From positions 1-64,000 of the forward strand of contig JAISMM010000090.1 of the NCBI GenBank assembly GCA_031276725.1: DNA of 64,000 nt. Direction: 5' to 3'. Below the pieces are notes generated by a model that searched no databases, was not told the origin of the DNA, and saw only the letters and a list, made by a program, of their open reading frames with translations. The position numbers were made by a program, and so were the translations under genes. Shown here one piece after another: positions 34,062-43,307 of this stretch; within the stretch, counting starts at the first letter, position 1; each line of letters starts with the position of its first letter. The stretch is from Clostridiales bacterium (lineage in GTDB: Bacteria > Bacillota > Clostridia > Christensenellales > Pumilibacteraceae).

Positions 34062-35459
34062 ATGCCGAAAGTAAAAATTATGGAAACGATTTTGCGCGAC
34101 GCGCATCAGTCGCAGGCCGCCACGCGTATGCGTCTGGACGAAATGTTGCCGGTCGCCGATATTCTTGACGGCGCGGGCTACTACGCCTTGGAGGCGTGGG
34201 GCGGCGCGACGTTCGATTCGTGCCTTCGCTACCTTAACGAGGACCCTTGGGAGCGGTTGAGGCGGCTCAAAAAGGCGATTCCGCACACCAAGCTGCAAAT
34301 GCTTTTGCGCGGTCAAAACATTTTGGGCTACAAGCATTACGCCGACGACGTGGTGGAAAAATTCTGCGAGGCGTCGATAAATAACGGTATCGACATTATA
34401 AGAATTTTCGACGCGCTCAACGACACGCGCAATATGAAAACGGCTATGACCGCCACAAAAAAGTACGGCGGCACCGTCGAGGCGGCTATAAGCTACACCA
34501 CGAGCAAGGTTCACACGGTGGACTACTTTGTGGAGCTTGCCAAAGAACTCGAAAAAATGGGCGCCGATATTATTTGCATAAAGGATATGGCGAACCTGCT
34601 GTTGCCCTACACGGCTTACGAGCTTGTGGGACGCATTAAGGACGCCGTTAAGCTGCCCGTTCACCTTCATACGCACAACACCGCCGGAATCGGCGATATG
34701 ACCAACCTTAAAGCCATCGAGGCGGGTTGCGACATTGTGGACACCGCCCTGTCGCCGTTGGGGAACGGCACGAGTCAGCCCGCGACCGAGGCGCTCGTCG
34801 CCACTCTTAAAGGCACGGAGTACGACACGGGAATATCGTTGGAAACGCTTAACAAGCTGACGGCGCACTTTAACGGCGTGGCCAAGCGTCTTGCCGACGA
34901 GGGCTTTCTTTCGCCGCAGGTGTTAAAGGTGGACGTGAACGCGCTTATATATCAGGTTCCCGGGGGAATGCTCTCGAACCTTATCAATCAGTTAAAGGAG
35001 CAGGGCGCGTCCGACAGACTGCCCGAGGTGTTAAAGGAGGTTCCCGCCGTCCGCGCGGATTTGGGATACCCGCCGCTCGTTACGCCGTCGAGTCAAATAG
35101 TCGGCACGCAGGCGGTTTTGAACGTTTTGGGCGGCGAGCGCTACAAAATGGTTACCAAGGAAACTAAGGCGATGCTCGCGGGCGAGTACGGAAAGTTGCC
35201 GGTGGAACCCGATGAAAAGCTGGTCAAAAAGATTATCGGCGATACTAAAAGGATTACCTACCGACCCGCCGACGACATCAAACCGGAGCTTGAAAACTAC
35301 AAGAAGGAAATTGCCGAATATATCGAGCGGGACGAGGACGTTTTGACCTACGCGCTGTTTCCTCAGCTCGCGATACCGTTCTTTAAGCGCCGTTTGGCGG
35401 CAAAAAGCGGCGTGGACGCCGTTATATTCGACAAGACCGAAAAAGTCCACCCCGTATGA
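34062..35459 (+). CDS. oadA: oxaloacetate decarboxylase alpha (carboxyltransferase) subunit
   Basis: A 465-residue carboxyltransferase of the OadA/pyruvate carboxylase subunit B family without an attached biotinyl domain; the separate carrier at 32378 would serve it. The DRE-TIM metallolyase start (ETILRDAHQSQAATRM), the biotin-lysine site IICIKDMANLL, the metal His pair in LHTHNT and the C-terminal conserved carboxylase region are all present. The likely reaction is oxaloacetate to pyruvate, linked to Na+ export. It overlaps surE by 4 nt (ATGA). Confidence 0.95.
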   Translation: MPKVKIMETILRDAHQSQAATRMRLDEMLPVADILDGAGYYALEAWGGATFDSCLRYLNEDPWERLRRLKKAIPHTKLQMLLRGQNILGYKHYADDVVEKFCEASINNGIDIIRIFDALNDTRNMKTAMTATKKYGGTVEAAISYTTSKVHTVDYFVELAKELEKMGADIICIKDMANLLLPYTAYELVGRIKDAVKLPVHLHTHNTAGIGDMTNLKAIEAGCDIVDTALSPLGNGTSQPATEALVATLKGTEYDTGISLETLNKLTAHFNGVAKRLADEGFLSPQVLKVDVNALIYQVPGGMLSNLINQLKEQGASDRLPEVLKEVPAVRADLGYPPLVTPSSQIVGTQAVLNVLGGERYKMVTKETKAMLAGEYGKLPVEPDEKLVKKIIGDTKRITYRPADDIKPELENYKKEIAEYIERDEDVLTYALFPQLAIPFFKRRLAAKSGVDAVIFDKTEKVHPV

Positions 35460-36208
35460 GAATTCTTTTCGTAAACGACGACGGCATCGACGCCCCCGGC
35501 ATCCGCATTCTTGCGGACGCATTTTGCAAGGGCAACGACGTCTATATGGCGGCGCCCGATTCGGAGCGTTCCGCTTTCAGCCACTCTCTTACCGTTCGCG
35601 GCGAGCTTACCTGCGTAAGGGTTCGCGGCCGCGCTTACGAGGCTCTCGCGGTGTCGGGAACCCCGGCGGACTGCGTTAAATTCGCGCTCCTTCATTGGCT
35701 CAAAAACGAGCCGCCCGACATAGTTATATCGGGTATTAACAACGGCCCGAATTTAGGCTCGGACATTATGTACAGCGGCACCGTGGCGGCGGCGTGCGAG
35801 GCGGCGTACTTGGGCGTTCCGTCGGTTGCGGTAAGCCTTTCTTATTGGGGTGCCGACGACGCAAAGTATAAGGAGGCGGCCGTTTTTTTGCGCGAAAATC
35901 TGCCGCGGTTTTCGGCGGCTAAAATTCCGCAGGGCACGGTTCTTAATATCAATTATCCCGCTCACGCGCCGTATAAGGGCGTAAAGATAACCAAGGCGGG
36001 CATAACGCTTTATTCCGACCGCTTTACCGTCGTAGGCGATCTTTCGTCGTTCCGCTTAGAGGGTATGCCGATAGCGCACGACAAAAACGATTCCGATTGC
36101 GACGTGGAATGGAGTAAACGCGGCTACGCCACCGTTACCCCGATTCACCTCGATCGCAACGACTACGCGACTCTGCAAAGGTTAAGGACGGAATTAAAGG
36201 GCGAATGA
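35456..36208 (+). CDS. surE: 5'/3'-nucleotidase SurE
   Basis: A 250-residue SurE acid phosphatase, which dephosphorylates nucleoside monophosphates. The N-terminal metal site VNDDGIDAPG (Asp-Asp), the Ser in PDSERSAFSHSLT and the GINNGPNLGSDIMYSGTVAAA block are intact. The start ATG overlaps the oadA stop, and the end overlaps the next gene the same way. Confidence 0.95.
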   Translation: MRILFVNDDGIDAPGIRILADAFCKGNDVYMAAPDSERSAFSHSLTVRGELTCVRVRGRAYEALAVSGTPADCVKFALLHWLKNEPPDIVISGINNGPNLGSDIMYSGTVAAACEAAYLGVPSVAVSLSYWGADDAKYKEAAVFLRENLPRFSAAKIPQGTVLNINYPAHAPYKGVKITKAGITLYSDRFTVVGDLSSFRLEGMPIAHDKNDSDCDVEWSKRGYATVTPIHLDRNDYATLQRLRTELKGE

Positions 36209-37416
36209 AAACCGTTATAATAGGCGCGGGGGCGGCCGGGCTTACGGCGGCGTCGCAAATCAAAAACGGCGGAATTCTCGTTTTGGAAAAAAACGAAAAG
36301 CCGGGCAAAAAGCTGTATATAACGGGCAAGGGCCGCTGTAACGTTACAAACGAATGCGGGCCGTCCGAATTTATCGAAAAAGTGAACTCTAACCCCAAAT
36401 TTTTGACGAGCGCGATAAACGCGTTTTCGCCGCGCGACGCGATAGAATTTTTGGAGCAAAACGGCTGCCCGACCGTAACGGAGCGGGGCAACAGAGTTTT
36501 TCCCGCCTCGCAAAAGGCGAGCGACGTTACGAAGGCGCTCGTGCGGGCGGCGGAAAACGCGGGCGCGCAAATTATGTATAACACCGCCGTAAAAAGCGTT
36601 TCGCAAACGGAAAACGGCTTTGCGGTTTTAACGTCGGCGGGCGAAATTTTTTGCGACAACCTTATAATCGCGACGGGGGGATTAAGCTACCCCTCTACGG
36701 GCAGCACGGGCGACGGCTACAAGTTTGCCGCCGCCCTCGGTCATACGGTAGTCCCGCCCGTTCCGTCGCTCGTCCGAATCGACCTAAAAGAGGACGTTTC
36801 CGCGCTTACGGGGCTTTCGTTAAAAAACGTCGGCGCGAGCGTTAAGGACAAGCGGAGCGGCAAGGTGTTATTTTCGCAGTTCGGCGAATTGCTGTTCACC
36901 GACGCGGGCGTTTCGGGGCCCGCCGTTCTTACGCTGTCGGCAAAAATCAACCGCGCCGACCCCTCGGGTCTGCTTTTTTGCATAGACTTAAAGCCCGCCT
37001 TAACGCCCGAAAAGCTCGATAAGCGCGTTTTATCGGACTTTTCCGCCGTTCAAAACCGCGCTTTAATAAATTCCTTGTCGGATTTGTTGCCAAAATCGTT
37101 AATTCCGTATATAATTGACGTATGCGGGCTTGTCGGCGCATCGAAGGTCAATTCCCTGACGCGGGCGGAGCGCGCGCTGCTCGTGGACGGACTCAAAAAT
37201 TTAACGTTCAACGTTAAGGCGCTCGGGGGCTTTTCGTCGGCGGTAGTAACGGCCGGCGGCGTAAGCGTAAGGGAGGTTTGTCCGCAAACTATGCAAAGCA
37301 AGCTCGTAAAGGGTCTTTATTTTGCGGGCGAAATTTTAGACGTGGACGCGCTTACGGGCGGTTTCAACATTCAAACGGCCCTGTCCACGGGGTTTTTAGC
37401 CGGGAGGAGCATATGA
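36205..37416 (+). CDS. BaiN/HI0933-family flavoprotein
   Basis: A 403-residue NAD(P)/FAD-dependent oxidoreductase. It shows the FAD Rossmann motif IGAGAAGLTAASQI (4-17), the family signature GKGRCNVTN (about 41-49), GGLSYPSTGSTGDGY and the C-terminal GEILDVDALTGGFNIQ that closes the flavin site. Family members include the bile-acid reductase BaiN, but the substrate cannot be read from sequence. It sits between surE and aroH with ATGA overlaps on both sides. Confidence 0.92.
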   Translation: MKTVIIGAGAAGLTAASQIKNGGILVLEKNEKPGKKLYITGKGRCNVTNECGPSEFIEKVNSNPKFLTSAINAFSPRDAIEFLEQNGCPTVTERGNRVFPASQKASDVTKALVRAAENAGAQIMYNTAVKSVSQTENGFAVLTSAGEIFCDNLIIATGGLSYPSTGSTGDGYKFAAALGHTVVPPVPSLVRIDLKEDVSALTGLSLKNVGASVKDKRSGKVLFSQFGELLFTDAGVSGPAVLTLSAKINRADPSGLLFCIDLKPALTPEKLDKRVLSDFSAVQNRALINSLSDLLPKSLIPYIIDVCGLVGASKVNSLTRAERALLVDGLKNLTFNVKALGGFSSAVVTAGGVSVREVCPQTMQSKLVKGLYFAGEILDVDALTGGFNIQTALSTGFLAGRSI

Positions 37417-37778
37417 AAATCTACGCCATACGCGGAGCGACCACCGTTTCCGCAAACGACGAAGCCGCCGTCAAAAAAAACACGGCCGCGCTTATCGGCG
37501 CCCTTATGAGCGCGAACGGGCTCGACAAGTCCGACGCCGTCAGCCTTATAATAAGCTCGACGGCGGACATAACCGCGTTCTATCCCGCAAGAGCCGTGCG
37601 CGAATCGGGCCTGCTCGACTGCGCCCTCTTTTCGGTTTTAGAGCCGCCTATAACCGACTCGGTACCCCTCTGCATCCGCGCCCTTCTGACCGTGCAGCCG
37701 GGTCGCGACCTTGTTCCGCGGCACGTTTATTTGGAGGGGGCCAAGGTTTTACGCCCCGACATCGACCACAACCGGTAA
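37413..37778 (+). CDS. aroH: chorismate mutase, AroH class
   Basis: A 121-residue monofunctional chorismate mutase that converts chorismate to prephenate for Phe/Tyr synthesis. The AroH family pattern is present: IRGATTV at the start (active-site Arg), SSTADITAFYPARAVRESGL in the middle and VYLEGAKVLRPD at the end. ATG 37413 overlaps the previous stop and follows GGGAGGAG. An upstream in-frame extension lies inside the previous gene and is rejected. Confidence 0.95.
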   Translation: MKIYAIRGATTVSANDEAAVKKNTAALIGALMSANGLDKSDAVSLIISSTADITAFYPARAVRESGLLDCALFSVLEPPITDSVPLCIRALLTVQPGRDLVPRHVYLEGAKVLRPDIDHNR

Positions 37779-37824
37779 CCGACTTATAATATATTAAATT
37801 CGGTAACGATAAAAAGGAAAGCAT

Positions 37825-38490
37825 ATGAACATAGCAATCGACGGCCCCGCCGGCGCCGGCAAAAGCACAATAGCAAAAATACTTGCAAAAAAGCTCGGGT
37901 TTACGTATTTGGACACGGGCGCCATGTACCGCGCCGTCGCATTAAAGGCCGACAGGGCGGGGATTGCGGTTAGCGACGAAGCCGCCGTAGAGGAGCTTTT
38001 GCGCGCCCTGTCGCTCGACGTCGTTTACGGCGGCGACGGGTCGCAGCGCGTAATCTTAGACGGCGAGGACGTTTCGGACGCTATCCGCGCCCACCGCGTT
38101 TCTAAGCTCGCCTCCGACGTATCCGCGCTTAGCGCGGTGCGGCTCGCGATGGTGGACTTGCAGCGCGCCATCGCCGAAAAGACCGACACGGTGCTGGACG
38201 GACGCGACATAGGCACGTTCGTATTGCCGGGCGCGGAATTCAAGTTTTATTTAACGGCGTCCGTCGACGAGCGCGCCCGCCGCCGCTATTTGCAGCTTAA
38301 AGAAAAGGGCGAGCCTTGCGACCTTGAAAGTATTAAGCGCGACATAGCCGAGCGCGACAAAAACGACGCGGGACGCGCGCTCGCGCCGCTAAAAAAAGCC
38401 GACGACGCACTCGAAGTCGATACGACCGAGCTTTCGGTCGACGGCGTCGTAAACGTTCTTTATTCGCGCGTAAGGAGGGCGAAGCAATGA
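37825..38490 (+). CDS. cmk: cytidylate kinase
   Basis: A 221-residue (d)CMP kinase. It has the P-loop DGPAGAGKSTIAK (5-17), LDTGAMYRAVALKA (31-44), the DGRDIGTFVLPGAEFKFYLTA block and the LID arginines in ERARRRYLQL-type sequence. Length and motifs are normal. RBS AAAAAGGAAA precedes ATG. It overlaps plsC by 4 nt. Confidence 0.96.
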   Translation: MNIAIDGPAGAGKSTIAKILAKKLGFTYLDTGAMYRAVALKADRAGIAVSDEAAVEELLRALSLDVVYGGDGSQRVILDGEDVSDAIRAHRVSKLASDVSALSAVRLAMVDLQRAIAEKTDTVLDGRDIGTFVLPGAEFKFYLTASVDERARRRYLQLKEKGEPCDLESIKRDIAERDKNDAGRALAPLKKADDALEVDTTELSVDGVVNVLYSRVRRAKQ

Positions 38491-39269
38491 ACTTTTTTTA
38501 TTCGTTTGCCAGATTTATACTTTACCCCGTAGCGCGGCTGTTTTTGCCCGCGACGGTCGTCAACAAAAAGAATTTTCCGCGCAGGCGCAACCTGATAGTC
38601 GTCGCCAATCATTTGTCGTGGCAGGACGCGCCTCTGCTGGCCGTTTACACGCCGTATTACCGCCACTTTTTCGCAAAGAAGGAGGCGGGCGAAAAGTTTT
38701 TGCCGCGCTTACTCTTAAAGTGGCTCGGCGTGATTTTAGTCGACCGCGACAAGCCGGAATTATCGAGCATACGCAAAATTTTGACGTATCTCAAAAAGGG
38801 CCACGGCGTAAACATATTCCCCGAGGGGACGCGCAACAAGACGGGAACGTCGCAAATTCAACAGGTCAAAAGCGGCGCGGCGATGTTCGCGGTAAAGTCG
38901 AAAACGCCGATAGTCCCCGTAATGATTTACTCAAAAACAAAATTTTTCCGCCGCAACTTCCTCTATGTGGGCGAGGAGTTTTCGTTGACCGAATTCGAGG
39001 GCAGACCCTTAAAGGACGGCGAGCTTGAAAAAGCCGCCGCGATAGTCGAGGAGGCTTTGCTGAAAACAAAGGCGCAAATGGACGAATACGTTTTGACGCG
39101 TTTCCCTAAAAACGCGGCGAAAATCGCGAAGTCCGACGCCGCCGAAAAAACCGCAAACACGACGGAAAACGCCGCCGAATCCTTAACCGCGGCAGAAAAC
39201 GCAACCGCGACGGAAAACGCGACCGAAAACGCCGCCGAAAAAACCGATAGCGCGGAGGGCGGCGCGTGA
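38487..39269 (+). CDS. plsC: 1-acyl-sn-glycerol-3-phosphate acyltransferase with Ala/Thr-rich tail
   Basis: A 260-residue membrane acyltransferase making phosphatidic acid. The NHLSWQDAP motif (catalytic His-Asp family block, about 37-45) and FPEGTRNKTG (about 113-122) are present. After about residue 215 the sequence becomes a low-complexity, acidic tail built on repeats of ENA and TENA. Such a tail is not part of the family and may be a cytosolic or linker extension. The C terminus overlaps ispH (GTGA). Confidence 0.92.
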   Translation: MNFFYSFARFILYPVARLFLPATVVNKKNFPRRRNLIVVANHLSWQDAPLLAVYTPYYRHFFAKKEAGEKFLPRLLLKWLGVILVDRDKPELSSIRKILTYLKKGHGVNIFPEGTRNKTGTSQIQQVKSGAAMFAVKSKTPIVPVMIYSKTKFFRRNFLYVGEEFSLTEFEGRPLKDGELEKAAAIVEEALLKTKAQMDEYVLTRFPKNAAKIAKSDAAEKTANTTENAAESLTAAENATATENATENAAEKTDSAEGGA

Positions 39270-41290
39270 GAGTGGCCGTCGCAAAAAACGCGGGCTTTTG
39301 TTTCGGCGTAAAAAAGGCGGTGGACGCGGCTATGAAAAACGCCGGCGAAAACACCTTTACGTACGGCGAACTCATCCATAACGAAACGGTCGCCGACGGG
39401 CTGAAAGCGGCGGGCGTCCGCAAAATAGATTCCGCGTCGGAGTTTACGGGCGGCAAAGTCGTTATACGCTCGCACGGCGTTTCTAAGTCCGAATACGACG
39501 CGTTGGCGGCGGCGGGCGCCGAAATTATCGACGCGACCTGCCCGTTCGTAAAAAAAATTCACGGCATAGCCGCCGACTATTCGCATAAGGGCTATACGGT
39601 GGTCATAATCGGCGCGGCGGAGCATCCCGAGGTTAAGGGGATAGCGGGCTGGGTGGAGGGCGAGCCGCTCATTATCGACTCGCCGGAGGGACTAAAAAGC
39701 CTTGCGGGGCGGCAAAAAGTGTGTTTTGTGGCTCAAACTACGTTCGATACCGAAAAATATAGGGATATTATTAAAAAAATTGACAAAGAGCAATTCAAAA
39801 CAGTTGAAATTTTCGACACAATTTGCTATACTACTTATAGGCGACAATCCGAGGCCGCGCGTTTGGCGGCCCGTTGCGGCGTAATGTTGGTGCTCGGCAG
39901 CCCAAAAAGCTCCAACACGCAAAAATTATTCGGCATATGCCGGCAAAGCTGCGCAAAAAGCTATCTTGTGGATTCGGTCGCCGCGCTAAAAAGCATAGAG
40001 TTTTCGCCGACGGACTATGTGGGCATAGTAACGGGCGCGTCAACCCCGGGAGGGTTGATCGAGGAGGTAAAGGTTTATATGGGTCAACAGTTTGAAGAGG
40101 TCAGCAGTAAGGAGTTCATCGACGGCGTCGAGGAATCGCTTGTCAGCTACAAGGAGGGCAAGCGCGTCAGGGGCACGGTCATCGCGGCGGACGAAAGCGG
40201 CATTAAGCTGCGGATCGGCGGTAAGAAGGACGGGTTTATTCCCAAGGACGAAATCGACGCCGACGGCGTTTACGATCCCGACGATTACGTCGCGGGGTCG
40301 GAGGTGGACGCGCTTATCACCAACAAGCAGGACAAGGAGTCCGGCTGCGTTTTGCTTTCAAAGAAAAAAATCGACCTTATAAAGGAGGGCGATAAGGTCG
40401 TCGAGTCGATTCGCGACGGCGAGGTTTTTGAGTTCGTCGCCGAAAAGGAGACCAAGGGCGGGCTTTTGGGTAAGCTCGGCACGTATGCGGTTTTTATTCC
40501 CGCCTCGCAGATTAAGGAGGGCTTTGTAAAGGATTTGCGCGTGTACGCGGGCAAGCCCCTGCGCCTTACCGCGCTTGAAATCGACGACGACAAGCACAAG
40601 ATAGTCGCGTCGCAACGCAAGGTTTTGGAGCGCGAGCGCAAAGCCCGCGAGGAAATTTTTTGGTCGCACGTTCAACCCGACGTAATAGTCAGCGGCAAGG
40701 TCAAAAGATTCGCGAGCTTCGGCGCGTTCGTAAGCGTGGACGGCTTCGATTGCCTCGCTCACATAGTCGACCTTTCGTGGACGCACGTAAAGTCCGCCGA
40801 CGAGGTTTTGACCATCGGCGAAACCTACGACTTTTTGGTTTTAGCCGTCGACCGCGAGCGCGGACGCGTTTCGTTAAGCTACAAGCTGTTGCAGCCGCAC
40901 CCGTTTGAAAAATGTCTGCAAGACCACCCCGTGGGCTCGGTGTGCAAGGGCAAGATAACGAGCATAGTCCCGTTCGGCGCGTTCGTCGAAATCGAGCCGG
41001 GCATCGAGGGACTCGTGCACGTGTCGGAGGCGTCGCGCAACTTTATTAAAAACGTCGGCGAGGTCGCAAAGGTCGGCGACGAGGTCGAGGTTATGATTCT
41101 TAACGCCGACCCCGCAAGCAAAAAGCTCACGCTCAGCATAAAGGCGGCGCTCCCCGACGCCGAAAGGCCGGCCGACGCCGACGGCGGTCAAAACGCCGGT
41201 TCTCAAAACGGCGAAACCGAATGGTCGGAGGATAACGCTAATATGCCGTTTGCGGATTTGCTTAAAGATCTAGATATGGACAAAAAATAG
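39266..41290 (+). CDS. ispH: IspH fused to S1-domain protein
   Basis: A 674-residue fusion. Residues about 1-280 are 4-hydroxy-3-methylbut-2-enyl diphosphate reductase, the last step of the non-mevalonate isoprenoid pathway, with iron-sulfur Cys ligands in AKNAGFCFGVKKA, DATCPFVKKIH and later a Cys in IFDTICYTT, plus the GSPKSSNTQKL block. Residues about 300-640 hold four S1 RNA-binding repeats, the last with PFGAFVEIEPGIEGLVHVSE. This fusion is known in Clostridia, where the second half is annotated as ribosomal protein S1. The start is GTG overlapping plsC. Confidence 0.95.
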   Translation: MRVAVAKNAGFCFGVKKAVDAAMKNAGENTFTYGELIHNETVADGLKAAGVRKIDSASEFTGGKVVIRSHGVSKSEYDALAAAGAEIIDATCPFVKKIHGIAADYSHKGYTVVIIGAAEHPEVKGIAGWVEGEPLIIDSPEGLKSLAGRQKVCFVAQTTFDTEKYRDIIKKIDKEQFKTVEIFDTICYTTYRRQSEAARLAARCGVMLVLGSPKSSNTQKLFGICRQSCAKSYLVDSVAALKSIEFSPTDYVGIVTGASTPGGLIEEVKVYMGQQFEEVSSKEFIDGVEESLVSYKEGKRVRGTVIAADESGIKLRIGGKKDGFIPKDEIDADGVYDPDDYVAGSEVDALITNKQDKESGCVLLSKKKIDLIKEGDKVVESIRDGEVFEFVAEKETKGGLLGKLGTYAVFIPASQIKEGFVKDLRVYAGKPLRLTALEIDDDKHKIVASQRKVLERERKAREEIFWSHVQPDVIVSGKVKRFASFGAFVSVDGFDCLAHIVDLSWTHVKSADEVLTIGETYDFLVLAVDRERGRVSLSYKLLQPHPFEKCLQDHPVGSVCKGKITSIVPFGAFVEIEPGIEGLVHVSEASRNFIKNVGEVAKVGDEVEVMILNADPASKKLTLSIKAALPDAERPADADGGQNAGSQNGETEWSEDNANMPFADLLKDLDMDKK

Positions 41291-41294
41291 GTCG

Positions 41295-41710
41295 GTGAAA
41301 TTCCCTGTGATAGCGACGAATGCGGAACCCCGCCTAACTTACGTATTAGATATACGCGCGTGTCGGCGGGAACCCGCCTTCGCCGCTCCGACGGGAAATT
41401 TGACCGACCTATACAAATGCTGTGAAATTCCCCGTGATAGAAAACTCCGGATAAGCGGGGCGGCTTTAAGGCAGCGGATTTTTTAGACGGAAATTGACTT
41501 GTTTTTGCAGGCAATAGCACCGCTATTGTCAAAAAAAGAAAGTAATTTACGGCAAAAAAGGCGCGCCTTAAAGTTGTCTAAACTTGTCCGGAGTTTTCGA
41601 TAGCGACGAATACGGAACCCCGCCTAACTTACGTATTAGATATACGCGCGTGTCGGCGGGAACCCGCCTTCGCCGCTCCGGCGGGAAATTTGACCGACCT
41701 GTACGATGTT
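41295..41710 (+). repeat. 126-bp tandem duplication, second unit split by a MITE
   Basis: Unit A spans 41295-41421. Unit B spans 41422-41710 and carries the MITE at 41440-41598. Both start GTGAAATTCCC and contain TTACGTATTAGATATACGCG and the hairpin GGCGGG-AA-CCCGCC. A third start (GTGAAATTCC) at 41711 runs into the next gene's leader. The units differ at only a few bases. Confidence 0.88.
41440..41598 (-). mobile_element. MITE-like element, copy 2, with target duplication
   Basis: The 159-bp element in reverse orientation relative to copies 1 and 5, bounded by GAAAACTCCGGATAAG and CTTGTCCGGAGTTTTC. The flanking GATA (41436-41439 and 41599-41602) is a 4-bp target duplication, shown by the uninterrupted GTGATAGCGAC in the neighbouring repeat unit. 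Confidence 0.88.
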
Positions 41711-41738
41711 GTGAAATTCCGGCGCAAGGAGGGATCGG

Positions 41739-43289
41739 GTGTCGACCGTATACGCGATATGCCCGTATTGCAATAAAAATCAAACGATTCGCGACGATAC
41801 CGTGGTGGAATTTTCTTGCGAACACTGCGGCCGCATTTTGGATGTGCGGCAGCTGCGCGGAATGAATCTTATTATCGACGCCGAGACCTCGAACGCCTAT
41901 TACGCGGACGCGAAGCAATACTTCGACAACACCGATTTCCGCACGGCGGGCGAATATTTTCAAAAATCCTTAAAGGCGAATCCGAACAATTATTTGGCGG
42001 CTTACTACTCGGGGCTTTGCGGCGTTTACGCCGACGGGGACGGCGGCGGCAATCCGTTCGACGTTCCGCAGACGCTTATACGCACGCTAAAAGCCGCCGT
42101 TGAAAAAATGGAAAACGCCCAAACGCCCTTGACCGGCAAAATTGCGTTTTTGGCGATGGCGCTCGGCGAGCTTCATATAATGCTCGCCGGCCACTACGAC
42201 AAGCTGTGCGAACGCTACGGCGGACACAAAACCAAAAAACTTTTCATAAGCGGCGCGATCGCTTTTTTGTCGGCGGTCAACGAGCTTTTGGCGCTCGGGC
42301 GCGAGCGGCTTTTGGTGTTCGACGCGGCCGTTTCGGCGCCGCTCGTGTCGATTATAGATTCGGCGGTCGGGGCGTGCTTCGCCGCGATACGCCCATCGTT
42401 GGAGGGCATAAGCGACATAAGCGCGCCGACCGACTCCGAGTATAACGCCGTCAAGAGTTTTTACGGCAATTTTGTGTCCTACGCCCTGTCGATAAATCCT
42501 AAGTACGCCGCGCCCGGCGGGGCCGACCGCTACGCCGACAATTCGCGCTACAACCGCGAAATACTTTTGTTGATAGACCGCTACTACGCCGACAATTACG
42601 AGATGGCAAAAAAATATTTGTCGGCGCCGGGCGACTTTTTGACGGGTATGCGCGAGCAGTGCCTGACCGCCGTCCGCCTTACCTACTACACGGCGGTGCG
42701 GACGCTCGGCGCGGTCAAAAACAACGGCGAGCGCATAACGGCGCTAAACGAGGGCATCGTGATATTGCTCGAATACATAAAACCGCGCGTCTACATAAGC
42801 CGGGACAGGCGCGTTAAGCTTATAACGCAAAAATTCGACGGACTGCAAACGGCGGCGGCGTACTTGGACGTGTTTTTCGAGTCGCTCCCCGACGGCGCAA
42901 AAAAGCCGTCCGGCGACGTACTCGTTCAATTCTACGGCGAATGCCACGCCATGTTAAGGCTCTACTACCAAATAGTGAGCAAAAATTACAGCCGTTTCCT
43001 CAACAAAATCAAGGCCGCCAAAAACGCGGAATACGATTATTACGCGGGCTTTTTGTCCGACACGGCGTGCGCGTGCGCCTCGGCGCTTTCGGCCGTCGTA
43101 AGGTTTTGCGACCACAAAATCAAGCCGCGCATACTCCTGTTAAAGCTGTGCCGCGAAATTTGCGAGGAATTTTTGTTGCTTGCCGACTATAAAATAGAGG
43201 AGATCGAGTCGTCGGAAAAGTATTCGGACATTCTCAAAATTTACCGCGAGCTCGACGGCGACCTCGAATATTTTGCAAAATTAAGGTAG
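41739..43289 (+). CDS. zinc-ribbon and helical-repeat protein of unknown function
   Basis: A 516-residue protein. The N terminus is a zinc ribbon (CPYC at 8-11, CEHC at 27-30). Residues about 50-95 look like a TPR (YYADAKQYFDN, AGEYFQKSLKANPNNYLAAYYSG), and the rest is mostly alpha-helical. There are no catalytic motifs, signal peptide or membrane segment, so a cytosolic scaffold is plausible. The start is GTG 41739, with a strong AAGGAGGG site at 41727-41734. Confidence 0.75.
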   Translation: MSTVYAICPYCNKNQTIRDDTVVEFSCEHCGRILDVRQLRGMNLIIDAETSNAYYADAKQYFDNTDFRTAGEYFQKSLKANPNNYLAAYYSGLCGVYADGDGGGNPFDVPQTLIRTLKAAVEKMENAQTPLTGKIAFLAMALGELHIMLAGHYDKLCERYGGHKTKKLFISGAIAFLSAVNELLALGRERLLVFDAAVSAPLVSIIDSAVGACFAAIRPSLEGISDISAPTDSEYNAVKSFYGNFVSYALSINPKYAAPGGADRYADNSRYNREILLLIDRYYADNYEMAKKYLSAPGDFLTGMREQCLTAVRLTYYTAVRTLGAVKNNGERITALNEGIVILLEYIKPRVYISRDRRVKLITQKFDGLQTAAAYLDVFFESLPDGAKKPSGDVLVQFYGECHAMLRLYYQIVSKNYSRFLNKIKAAKNAEYDYYAGFLSDTACACASALSAVVRFCDHKIKPRILLLKLCREICEEFLLLADYKIEEIESSEKYSDILKIYRELDGDLEYFAKLR

Positions 43290-43307
43290 GAGGAGCAAAA
43301 AACCCAC

